Shown here piece by piece: positions 1 to 9,729 of a DNA stretch of 64,000 bases (positions are counted from its first letter, which is position 1; every line of letters starts with the position of its first letter). Under the pieces are notes generated by a model, which was given only the letters and a program-made list of their open reading frames with translations, made no database searches and was not told the DNA's origin. This DNA is from Arthrinium phaeospermum (Eukaryota > Ascomycota > Sordariomycetes > Amphisphaeriales > Apiosporaceae). The stretch is taken from assembly GCA_006503535.1 (NCBI GenBank), contig QYRS01000007.1, positions 124,001 to 188,000 of the forward strand, given 5' to 3'. The position numbers and the translations under genes are program-made.

Positions 1-1753
1 AGACGGGTTTCGCGCTGCTTGATAATCGGGAGATCTAGCATCACAGAAACAAACATCCAGCGGGTCGATGCCCTCTCGAAGATCATGACGGGACATCCCT
101 GAGCCGACCCCAGGATCGGGGCAGAAGCTTGCAAGACCCGCTCCTTGCTCGACAGCCGTTGTCCTGACCGCTTGCCGGGCAGCAACACACACCTTTACGG
201 CTCCTACATACATACCTAAAGCTAAGGCCCGGATAGATTGCTCTGCAGTGGATTAGATGCAAGCCAAGATCCTCCGTCTGCATTATTTTCAGACGTCCAG
301 ACAATGGCCTCGTTCGTGTTTGGTAAACCGGTCCGGTCACCGACTCCAGAAACTTGGTCTGATGTAGTCCTGGGTTTTATATTGAGCACTTCCAGCACCA
401 TGGTGCTGCATGGCGCTGCACAAGCCGGGATGCTGCAACAAACCATCCAGCCATCCACCAACGGGATGCAAAGTCTGGATGACTTTAATTGATAGTTGTA
501 GCTACGGTTGACGGTTGAAGTTCTAACGTCGTATGCAATCAGATAATCATTACTCATACGGGCCAGGATTCTGCACGGGCAATTCAATGTTTGATTGGTG
601 CCAGTTGCAGAGTCGCATTTCAGAAGCATGTGGTTTGATTTCGTCCATACCTAGGTATTAATACGTTCGGAGAGCACTGACCTGCCATGACCAGAGATGA
701 ACAACCCGGCATGCCCTTCTGCTAAAAGGGCATGCTTCCTCCCCAACCCACCAGCGACGACGAAGCCCCGGTCCTGATGTTGTCAAGTGAATCGGCAGAT
801 CATCCCCGGCAAACACTGAACGTTGGAAGAAAGTCCGAAGCCGTCAACCGTGCAAGAGACTGGCCATGCTCAAGACAGATGGTAAAAAGGCCAGAAGATC
901 CTCCGCGACGGGAAGTCAAAAAAGAATGGCCCGAATATGGTAAATGTCCGTTGGTACCCCACACCTCGGCGCGGCATTGCCCACAGAATGCCCAGACGCA
1001 GTGAGGCTCTGAGGGAGGAACTGCTTCACATTTGTCGCAGAACAGGGGTGTGCTTGTGGTTGCGCCCCGTTCTGCCCCGCCCCGACCCATGCTCTTCCGG
1101 AATTGCATACCAAGTCGACATCACGGCTCTCCCGTCCTCGTCTCTCAGACACCACACACAGAGAGGGCCCCTGCTGCATGGCCAATCCCCATCGGCATGT
1201 TTGTGCCTGTCAAACAAACGACAGGGTGCGTCCGCCAATCCAGACAGGCCGTCAGGTTTCTGCGGCCGTGCCAACCCTTCCCGTCTTCAGGTCTCATGGT
1301 CCTGGGAGGGAGGCAGGGAGGCAGGAGGGAGCATTCGAACGGTGGGGAGCTTTTCTTAGGCTGACCCGGGCCCTCTCGGCTCACGACCGGGCTCCAATTG
1401 CCTCACAGGGCCACTTCTTCCTACTGTTCTTGTTTCTTCTACTACCATTCTATTCATCCACTTGTCTTGCTGGCCGTTTGTGCCTTTAGCCGCCTGCCCT
1501 TCTGTTGTTTCGACTTCCCAGTGGGAAATACCTTTCTGTCTTCTATACCCTCATCAGCGCTTCACAGTATCCTGATTGATTCATGTGCTTGACGTGAGAT
1601 TGATACCGGCCGGCCGGCCTGTTCTTTTTTTCCCCTTCTCTTTTTCGTTTCTTCCCATTCTCTTCTTGTAGAGGGTGTCTGTGTTTGCTTGAAGCCACAG
1701 CCTCTCATTGACCTCCGCGACTGGAATCGCTTTTCGAGTGACTACTCGGCAAT
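1..1753. other. No gene recognised; 5' flank of the membrane-protein gene
   Basis: Open frames here overlap on all strands and none has recognisable domains or convincing codon use. From about 1400 to 1740 the + strand becomes strongly pyrimidine-rich (CTTCT/TTTCTT runs), as is common upstream of start codons in filamentous ascomycetes. This part is probably the promoter and leader of the gene at 1754. Confidence 0.5.
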
Positions 1754-3903
1754 ATGTCGAGTCCAAACCTGCCGCCAGGGGCCTTCATTACTTCACTAGG
1801 CGGCAAAAGATGTACGGCGATACCAAAGAAGGGCGGCAACGGGGGAGGCGGAGGAGGACAACAGCAGACTTCCACGACGACGGCGGCGGCCACGACAACC
1901 GCGGCCCCTTCGACGACGACCGTCCAGGAACCGCCCAAGACCAGCACGACGCAGGTGCAGGCGCCGCCACCAGCCGTGCCGCCCCAAGCGTCGACGACAA
2001 CAGTTATCCCCCCTCCTGAGACTTCTACGAGTACGACGAGCCTTGCTTCTACCACCCTCCAAGCTCCCCCACACAAGCACCACCTGCGCAGACATCGACA
2101 GCGGTAGTAGAGCCGCCGTCGCCGCCGCCTCCGCCTCCGCCAGCTGCGGAGACGTCTACTACCGCTGCCAAACTGCCTACAACCAGCCTGCCGTCTGATG
2201 CTCCAGCATCAACCGCACAGACTGTGCCCTCTCCCGTCGTAGCTGCGCCTGATGCCTCGCCATCAACGTCGCAGGCCCTGGCCCCTCCCATAATAGCCAT
2301 ACCTTCACCTTCCCCCTCTTCACAAGCACAGCCATCAGATACAGCGTTGCGGACTACAGGGACTCAGACACAGACGGCTGACAGCAGCGCACCAACAGCA
2401 ACGGACGCGTCGCCAGCAGATGCGACCACCCAATCTAGCATACAAACCGCGATATCAACGCCACCCGCAAACGACGACCTGGCGACGGGCAACGGTCGCA
2501 ACGCTGGCAACGCCGCCGTGGTGACGACGGTTGGTAGTGCCGTCTTCACGGTAACCCCTGCCGCCAGCCAAACGGCGGGCGCAGACTCTGATGCCGCGGT
2601 GACCAACACCGGACCTAGCACGCATGCGACCAAAGCTGTGGTGGGCGGCGTTCTCGGGGGTGTGGCGTTTGTTGCCATTGCCGCGTTAATCTTCTGGTTC
2701 GTGCGCAAGAGACTCCGGCGGAGGCGGAGAAGCACTCTCCTGACGCCACTGGGAGGACCGGAGAATGGTTTCGGCAACCTCGAGAAGAGGCCGTACACCT
2801 TCAGCCGTGACTCCATCGGGCCGACTCCCTTGACGGAGAAGTTCAGGGCCACGTTCGGACAGAGCTTGAAGAACATCCGAGGGCGCGTCAAGAGCTTGGT
2901 TGTGCGCAGCCCCTCGCCGAGCGTAAATCTGGACAGGGGGAACTCGCAGTTCTTGGATGGGTCCATCAGCGTCAGCGATGCTGGCAGGTCCGGAAGTTCT
3001 GGGCGTGATGGCTCCCCACCACGCAAGGGCGGTTTTCTCGGCTTGTTCTCCAGGTCCAATGGGGAGGCGGGGTGGCGGTTCGGCAGCCGCGGCAAGCAAG
3101 ACAGCGAGGAACTGTTCGCCAACACGCGAGGCATGAAGGATACCCAGCGCGAGCGTAGTTCGCAGCCCGACTTCCTGGCCCTGCTCAACATGGACGACAA
3201 GCAGCTGGCGGCGCAGGCCAACATCAAGCGAAAGACTCTGGCCGGGAAACAAAACCGGCGGTCGTCGAGTGCTGGGTCGGCCGAACATTTTCTGGGCGGG
3301 CTCGGCCTGAGCTTTGGGTCTACCAATCCGTTCCTGGATTCTAATGCCATGCCTCATAACTCGGCCATACCGCCCCCCCTATCCACCTCACCCGCTGCAG
3401 CGGATCCATTCGCGGACGCGAACGCGATCCGACCGCCTACGCAGTCCAAGCAAGTAGGGCCGCCCTCGACGTATGCCGACAATGTACGAAGGTCCCGAGG
3501 CCAATCGGTCGAAGGCTCCAGGCCGCCCAGCTCGCGACCCCGCACAGGCACTATGTACAGAGACTCGGGCGACTCGGTCGAGTCCTTCCAGACGAGGCGG
3601 AATAAGTTCCGGTCAGACCCCTTCGATCTAGACCGGCCCGAGCTCCTCTCCTCTTCTGCTTCTTCGTCGTCGTCGCAGAATACGCCGCCCATGGCACAGG
3701 TCCCGTCGGCTCCTGGCCGCGCCCACACGCGCGCCTCGAGTTACAGCAGCAAGTACTCTAGCGGCGTCAACAGCCTGGAAGATTTCGGCGACCCAGGGCC
3801 AGACATTGGCTCGGCAAGGAACAGGTACACCCCGCCGCCGCCGCCGGCTAACCACAAAAAGAACGGATCGTCTGGCCAAGCCAGTGTCGGAAAGGCCTAC
3901 TAG
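1754..3903 (+). CDS. Ser/Thr/Pro-rich single-pass membrane protein (apparent -1 frame break near 2066)
   Basis: Not assigned to a named family. The N-terminal part is Gly-rich, then a long Thr/Ser/Pro/Ala mucin-like stretch that would be heavily O-glycosylated. One transmembrane segment follows (GGVLGGVAFVAIAALIFWF, about 2644-2700) with a basic stop-transfer run (VRKRLRRRRR). The rest is a long, disordered Ser-rich tail, presumably cytoplasmic. The layout resembles fungal wall-stress-sensor or signalling mucins, but I see no WSC domain and no classical signal peptide. The ATG at 1754 has a good context. The N-terminal frame runs to a TAG at 2105-2107 and the downstream frame is open from 2020 to 3903; one added base in the C5 run at 2066-2070 joins them into 716 codons of uniform composition. 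A 47-base intron (2031-2077) would also restore the frame but is unusually short with a weak donor. Confidence 0.6.
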
Positions 3904-5068
3904 TGGAGCATATGCCAGCACCGCTGCCGCTGCCAGTGTTACTTGCATTATTGCTTTACAACTTTTTTTTATGTTCAAAAGTACCACCCACAAAGTTGGA
4001 TGTGGATCAAGGGGCGCCCTGGCGTTTTGCGGACAAAGCTAGGGCGCCGTGAGTACCACACCACTCACCCCCTCGGGCCACTCGGGGGGATATTTTGCAT
4101 TCTTATTTTGATGACTGCTATACCCAGATTGGGGAGAGCTTAGGGAATATGATGGGGATCTGGAAGACTTGTCACACAGCCTCTCTCTATTGTTTAGTTT
4201 ATTTTTTTTATCCCGGGATGACGATGATGTCTCTATTGCATAGCCGGCGCCGCTCTTTAACCATATATTCCCCCATTTGCAAGGCGTTGTTGTTAATCTG
4301 TCGCCGCCACGAAGGCGCCCAGGGATCCGGGAAGTCGTTATTGGAGGAAGAAGAGGAGAGGCGGGAGGGGGGAGAAACAAAATACGTCGTTGGACGAAGG
4401 ATGAGGAGGAGTGATGGCAAGCTTGTACGATTGGAAGTTCGTTACTGGATAACCTTGACCGGCCAGTTGTTTTTGTAGATAGAGATGATGAATACGGTTG
4501 AATGACCGCTTATACAAGCACACACATACAATACCTGATAGTGCCAACAACTCACGTGCCGGGAGGCTGATTGGCGAAAGACACGCTCGTTCGATGAGTA
4601 CACACACGGCTTCTATCCTGTCCCCCGTTTCTATCTCTGAGTATGAGTGGAATCCATCATGATTTCCCCAACTCCGGGCGGTACTCTCCGCTTGAGTGCC
4701 CGCCCCTATTCCTCCATGTACGATACGAACATCTGCATTCTATATATGTATTGACGTAGCATTCTCATCTCCCATTTCCGCCCCGCCATCTCCCTTTCCC
4801 TGGCCCGTCCATACTAGGTCCCCAGCCACGCACAACCCATATGGAAGGTAACCTTTCCCCTGCACCATCACTATATGCAAAATCCGTGTCGAGACAAGCC
4901 CCTCCTCTTCAGCGCCCCCGCTTTGTTCTTTCGGGCCCAGTATTACGTCCTTCCGGTTTAAGAGGAGGCAGGAGGCTTCCGTAGGCACCCAAAAAAGGAC
5001 GGAGGTAAAAATGAAGTAAACCCTTAAAAAAACAAAAAGTCATCCCTTGACGGGTCAAGTCAGGGCTT
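3904..5068. other. Intergenic, no gene seen
   Basis: 3' flank of the membrane-protein gene. It contains short T runs (3962-3969, 4200-4208). The open frames on both strands are unrelated to one another and show no domain. The last 50 bases hold the T-rich (minus strand) stop signal for the tRNA gene. Confidence 0.5.
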
Positions 5069-5173
5069 GGTCAGTATGAGGCTTGAACTCATGGCCTTCG
5101 CATTTACTTGGCTATTCTCACGAGAAGCGAGAGAATATTAGTACGACGCTCTAACCAACTGAGCTAACCGACC
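5069..5173 (-). tRNA. trnI-AAU: tRNA-Ile(AAU) with 32-base intron
   Basis: On the minus strand the sequence folds as a complete tRNA. The acceptor stem is GGTCGGT/ACTGACC with one G-T pair, the D-arm is GCTCAGTTGGTTAGAGC, the anticodon stem is TCGTA/TGCGA, and the T-arm is ATGAGTTCAAGCCTCAT. The anticodon loop is C-U-AAU-A followed by the intron and then A38, so the anticodon is AAU (read as IAU, isoleucine). The intron lies one base 3' of the anticodon (5104-5135), the canonical place for the tRNA splicing endonuclease. T-rich sequence on the minus strand within about 35 bases downstream fits RNA polymerase III termination. CCA is not encoded, as expected. Confidence 0.95.
5104..5135 (-). 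other. tRNA-Ile intron
   Basis: 32-base intron between position 37 and position 38 of the tRNA-Ile. Removing it restores a 7-base anticodon loop and a fully paired 5-bp anticodon stem. Confidence 0.9.
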
Positions 5174-5461
5174 TTTCTGCTGCGTTGTGATGTGCAGAGC
5201 TTATTGAACCTTGAACCATGTGTGCCGCCAAGTCTCATGGGCACCTCTCGTCCGCGATACCACATTCCCACTCAGACGTTTGCCGGGCCATGTATCTTTC
5301 AGCCGGCTCAGGTGTCGCGTTTTATGCTCTATTAGACGGAGCGTTGCAAGTGTCGACTCGATATGAAGAAAGTGCCTGATGTTATAGAGGAATTGCCGTG
5401 TTGAACCCTATACTAGCTAGATATAGTGACCCCGTGTCATTCTCTGTAGTCATCCACCTGG

Positions 5462-6534
5462 TTAAGCAGAAGCCTCCACCTTCTCAATAAGTTCCTGCAG
5501 CTCCTTGGCAACAAACTGCGGGTTGTCCTTCTGGACAAAGTGGCCAGCCTTGGGCGCGATGATCGGGCCCTTGGCCCTGTCTGGGTCGGTGAGCTCACAT
5601 AGTCCTTCGTTGTACTTTTGCCACATGCTATACATGCCCCCTTTCGTTAGCCAGGCGCGAAGCGAAGGATGTCAGAGGTTTGGGTTACTTGCGGTTGGGT
5701 GTACATGGCTGCCATGCCGATAGGGACCTTGAGCATAGCCCATTCCTCGTTGGTGAACTGCTCCAGCTCATGGCCCACGACGGTGATCCAAGGACCTTTC
5801 TCCGAAGTCTTGGATCCCTTCAGCTTGGGCTCGGATGCTTCAGGCATCATGTTCTTGATCTCCCGCCGGTCAAACCCCTCAACGTTCTTGGCACTTGAAT
5901 GGAAGATTGTGGTCATCTTGGTATAAGCCGCCTGGTATACTTCAAACGTGGTACCAGGAGGAGTCATCTGCTCGAGGTTGAAGGACGGGTCCTTCGGATT
6001 CGGCCAGATGGTCTCGTAGTCCGTGTTGCCGGGGTTGGAGTCGAGAAACAGGATTCCCTCGACGATGGTGGGATATCTGTACGGCTCGGGCAGCCCGTCT
6101 CGTTAGCCATAACGAGTCCCAAGAGCTGGCTGTACTGGTATATACCTATCAGCATATCTTCGTGAGACATTCGCGCCAATGCTGTTGTTCACAAGAACAA
6201 TCCGAGACTGGCGGTCGGGCGAGAGGGTTTGGATCAGCTCGTGGAGGTCTTCGGTAACATCGTCCAGGGTGTGGGCGTAGCCAGGATCTCTGCTCGGCCA
6301 ACTCTCGCGCGGGTCCCGGGACGAAGCGCCCTGGCCGTAGCGGTCGTAGGTGAGCATCCACGGCTTCGGGGACACGCTCGATTGCTGGAAGAGCTCGATG
6401 GTCGGCTTCCATACAGTCTGTGGGAGTCCAAGACCGTTGAGGAAGACGACAAGGAGGCTGCTTGCGGCATCTCCTGGGAGCAGCTCATACGCCACTTCGG
6501 CGTCTGGCTTGGAGGGGAGAGTCACTGTAGGCAT
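5462..6534 (-). CDS. Alpha/beta-hydrolase fold protein
   Basis: A 312-residue alpha/beta hydrolase of a fungal family with no settled substrate. Visible landmarks: the oxyanion-side strand and loop LLVVFLNGLGLPQTVW (about 27-42), the MLTYDRYGQG turn (about 60-69), the nucleophile elbow VNNSIGAN with Ser118 (the first Gly of GxSxG is Asn here), and a C-terminal APKAGHFVQKDNPQFVA block carrying the likely catalytic His. Three exons: 6534-6146, 6076-5693, 5627-5462. The first intron (6077-6145) is an ordinary GTATAT...GCTAAC...ACAG intron. The second (5628-5692) is GC-AG (GCAAGT donor, CTAAC branch, TATAG acceptor), and removing it gives YTQP-MWQKYNEGL, the pattern I recall for this family. The total coding length is divisible by three. 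An upstream in-frame ATG at about 6762 would add a hydrophobic stretch, but the ATG at 6534 directly precedes the conserved region. Confidence 0.8.
5628..5692 (-). other. GC-AG spliceosomal intron in the hydrolase gene
   Basis: Minus-strand donor GCAAGT, branch-like GGCTAACG and acceptor TATAG, 65 bases. No GT donor nearby keeps the frame and the conserved WQKYNEGL block together, whereas this GC donor does. GCAAGT is the typical consensus of the GC-AG class. Confidence 0.75.
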
Positions 6535-7127
6535 CTTGGAACCACAAGACAAGACGAGAGCTGTTGCTGCGGTTGCTACGGCTGGGAATGGATGGTGGAA
6601 ATGCCAAGGGAATACAAGTTGAAGTAAAAAGACGAAAATAGCCCCTTCCCGGATCCCCGGATCTCTGTTGGCGGGCTGCCGTGGTTGAATGACCCCCACA
6701 GAGATGAGGTGAGGGGTGTCAGTGGTACCGAGTGAGGTGAGTGGGTGTTGGTGTGGTGGCACAGCCCGACCAACTCATGGTATGTGATGAAACGGAAAGC
6801 AACCAGGCCATGGCTGGATATCGTTCGTCATGCAGTGAGGATTTAGGATAACGGGAATTATACGACTATTTGATCATGCCTGTTGTCTGGTCTACTAAAG
6901 AAGACGCCAGAAAACCGAGGCCCAATATCCCTTTTCGTCAACGGTCGCTTACTTGGTTTGCTCTGGGGCACGTCAATCATGTGATGGACTGGCTGGCTGC
7001 TTACATCAGACTCTGGGGACTGACAAGTCTCGCATCTTCTGCTACCTGCGATATGCCATTCTCGTCATGGCGGCTTCTAAAGCAGAACAGCCAGACCTGC
7101 CAGCACTCCCGGTCATTTGGGGCCGCC
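6535..7127. other. Intergenic, no gene seen
   Basis: Putative promoter of the minus-strand hydrolase, then sequence of unclear nature. No convincing frame. Confidence 0.4.
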
Positions 7128-7645
7128 ATGGCGCCCTCGCTAGCCGTCGACTGCTACAACAACGACACGTACTGCGTGCGGATGCTCCGGGGCTTAAGCT
7201 GCATCGTGTGCGGCGGTGGGATCCCCCCGGAGGAGATCGGAGACCTCCTCAGCCAGCGTATCAAGCTGATGACCCTGAAGGGGCCCTGCGAGATGTCATT
7301 GCTTCCCATACCACGTGACTCGGAGCCACCTTCCGAGATGACCGGGACGGGCTGGGCAACCTCACGATCGTGACGCCGGAGAAGCTCGCCCTAAACCAAA
7401 GCGTCTTCTCAATGTATCCGTGGAGCCCAGCCGAAGAGCAGACCCGATTTGGCCGAGCGTTTCCCAAGCCAACCAGGACTGTGCAACAACAGCCTGCTGA
7501 TGCGACGATGGCGACTACGGCAACAAGACCAAAAGAGCATGTCTATGGGAGCAAGCCAGCAGAAGCACGGCTGCGCCAGATCATCTACGGTACGCGCGCC
7601 GAGAACCTGGATGTCGGCCAGCACACGAAACAAAAAGAAGATTAG
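7128..7645 (+). pseudogene. Doubtful hypothetical ORF, broken frame
   Basis: I do not recognise a family. From the ATG at 7128 a frame with GC-rich third positions encodes a short Cys-containing segment (VDCYNNDTYCVRMLRGLSC...). It reads into low-quality sequence near 7320, while the frame one base earlier is open from 7319 to 7645 and also has coding-like composition (FRDDRDGLGNLTIVTPEKLA). One extra base near 7330, or an unseen intron, would join the two into about 172 residues. No signal peptide or transmembrane segment is clear. It could be a real small gene with a sequencing error, a decayed gene, or chance. Confidence 0.25.
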
Positions 7646-8538
7646 ATAGTCAATAAGATGATGGTGAATCATGGGCACTGCGGTAGGCAGTAGGTTCGGT
7701 TTCGAAAGGCGATGATGTTTAGACACAAGTAGTTACGGATACATACCACAGCTTAGACGAAGGCCCTAACCGGATCAAGGCAAGTGACAGACGCGTCCAA
7801 TTAAAGAACCGCCATGAGCCAATTAAGGCGCGTGCACGAAAAGTCACGGTCGCGGACACGGTGCACGTCGTGATCCCTGTGCTGCCTTCCTAATCCGGTA
7901 AATCTTGACACGTTTCGGGCGCGTAAAGTGGCCCACTTCGCGTCCCCCAGCCATGTCATTGCGGTGACCAAGCGTGATTCAAAAAGAGCATCGTGAGTCA
8001 AATAAAGCTCAATGTTTATGCGTCCTTCCTCTCAATTAGACTAGAGTGGCTTCTGCCTAAGTTACACTATGTGTGTGTGTGTGTGCCCCATGCCACAAGG
8101 AAAATGCTCAAGCAGAAAAGGCAAGCGACCAAGATTCGACGTAAACAGAAGGGGGGTTGCTGTTGGCTTATGCGCATCGCAAGAAAAAAAAAAGTTGTGT
8201 CCAACCGCAACGCAAAATTCAACTCCGTTGGACCAATTGGAGCCCACATCTGCCCAGGCCAACCATCGAAACCCCCGATAATGCCCATCTCATAACTGCT
8301 GCAAAGCATCGTAACACCTCCCCCAAAACATTCAATGAGAAATATATGAGTGCCCCTAAACCTAAGGCGTATTTGGCAGGATTGCTCGTGCATTGGTATC
8401 ATATCCACATAAGGAAAACGTGTCATGGCGCCATCTGTCGACCATGATACCAGGGGGTCGTTCATCCAACGTGACTAAGAAGCTCCTCTTTCGTTATAAC
8501 AAAGGAGGCCTGTGATGCTCAAAGGGACGTAGCTACTT
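7646..8538. other. Intergenic with a short GT microsatellite
   Basis: 3' flank of the Whi5-like gene. It holds a (GT)7 tract at 8071-8085 and an A run at 8187-8196. An isolated ACGCGT occurs at 7791-7796 but is not near a start codon. Confidence 0.5.
8071..8085 (+). repeat. GT microsatellite
   Basis: Seven GT units in an intergenic region, with no supported gene around. Confidence 0.8.
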
Positions 8539-9729
8539 TCAAGGGAGTCCATGCACCAGGGGCTCGTCAAATGTCAATCTTCGCCGAGTGATACTGATAG
8601 GCGTCTTTGCCGACGACGACATGGCTCCGATTGGTGTTTTCCAGGGTTTTTGTGCCGGGCTAGGAGTGATGTTGACAAAGTCCGCAAAGTCAAAGGGCTG
8701 CCCGGGCGTGGCGGGGAACAGATTGCCGCCGCCAGGCGTAGTCATCATCGACGATGGTAGGGCAAGATCCTTCTTCGGGGGAGGTGTAGACGGTGGCTCC
8801 ATTCTAGTCCGAGTAGACGGCATGGCAGGCGAGGGAGATGCAGCTAGGTAGAGTAGTAAATCTGCACCCTCCTCGCCAGTTTTGTTATTGTTTGCCGTGT
8901 TCCTGTCCTTGTTCCGGCCATGCAGGGCTCTGTTGCGCATCGGCGGTGTCCTCGGCGGTGACGAATGGTGAGGCTGGAGCTGGAAAGAGTGCGTGGGAAA
9001 GAGGTCCTCCTCGTCATCCGAGGCAGGGGCAGCGAAATTGGGCGATGCTAGCTCGGCCGACATCCGCCGGGCCCCTTGGAAGAAGGACACATTCGGACCA
9101 GTTGAAGTCGTAAAGTGCTGTTGCCTACGCGGCTTGATGGGCGATGACTGGATGATTTGTCGGTGAGACTTCCAGTTGTTCTGTCCCATATGGAAGGATT
9201 TGTGTGGGGTGGGCGACGATCGATACCGCTTGGCAGGACTCGACATGGCCATGTCCATGTCGAAGGATGCCATGTATGTTCGCTTGCGGTGTCCTGTGCT
9301 GCCATTGCTGGAGCCGATGGCATCGGAGAAGAGGGGAGCCTTTAGGGGCGAGCTCATGAGGGTTCTCGTCGGGTAGGGCAGTTCCGATGTGCTGGATGAC
9401 GAGTCAGAGAGGACGTCACCGTCGTAGGTGCGCTTGCGGCGCTCCTCGTCCAGCTTGGGCTCTAAGGTGTCGAGGGTGAGGTCTTCCCAGCCATGCTTCG
9501 TCTTGAAGTGTGCAAGAGCCAGGCGGCCTTGGAGCCGTCGAGCGATCTGTAAACCACGGGATTCATTGTTAGGCTTTGCAACAACTCATGAAGAAGGGAA
9601 GAAGTGGGATAGAGAAGGGGTGAATGGAGATGCTGCTGCTGCTTGCTGCCGACTTACCTTGCTCACTTCCACTCTTTTGAGAACTTTGTCTGCTACAGCT
9701 TCTGGCTGCTTCTTTAATGGAGACGACAT
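8539..9729 (-). CDS. whi5: Whi5/Nrm1-like G1/S transcriptional repressor
   Basis: A 359-residue, mostly disordered nuclear protein. The N-terminal helix spans the splice junction (VLKRVEVSK then IARRLQGRLALAHFKTKHGW, about residues 16-44). Its spacing of Leu, Arg, Phe-Lys-x-Lys resembles the GTB motif by which Whi5/Nrm1 proteins bind SBF/MBF transcription factors. The remainder is rich in Ser/Thr-Pro sites with basic residues nearby (SSPLK, SSPIKPRR, TPPPKK), as expected of a cyclin-dependent-kinase substrate, and has a TPGQPFDFADFVNITPSP block typical of fungal homologues. Exon 1 is 9729-9658, exon 2 is 9546-8539, separated by a GTAAGT...CAG intron (9547-9657). The small first exon gives a good ATG context (ACCATGTCG). 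Family membership is inferred from the motif; whether it acts on SBF, MBF or both is not decided by sequence. Confidence 0.72.

Noticed and set aside
7791..7796. ACGCGT as a promoter element of the Whi5-like gene
   Set aside because: It is about 740 bases beyond the 3' end of that gene, not upstream of its start.
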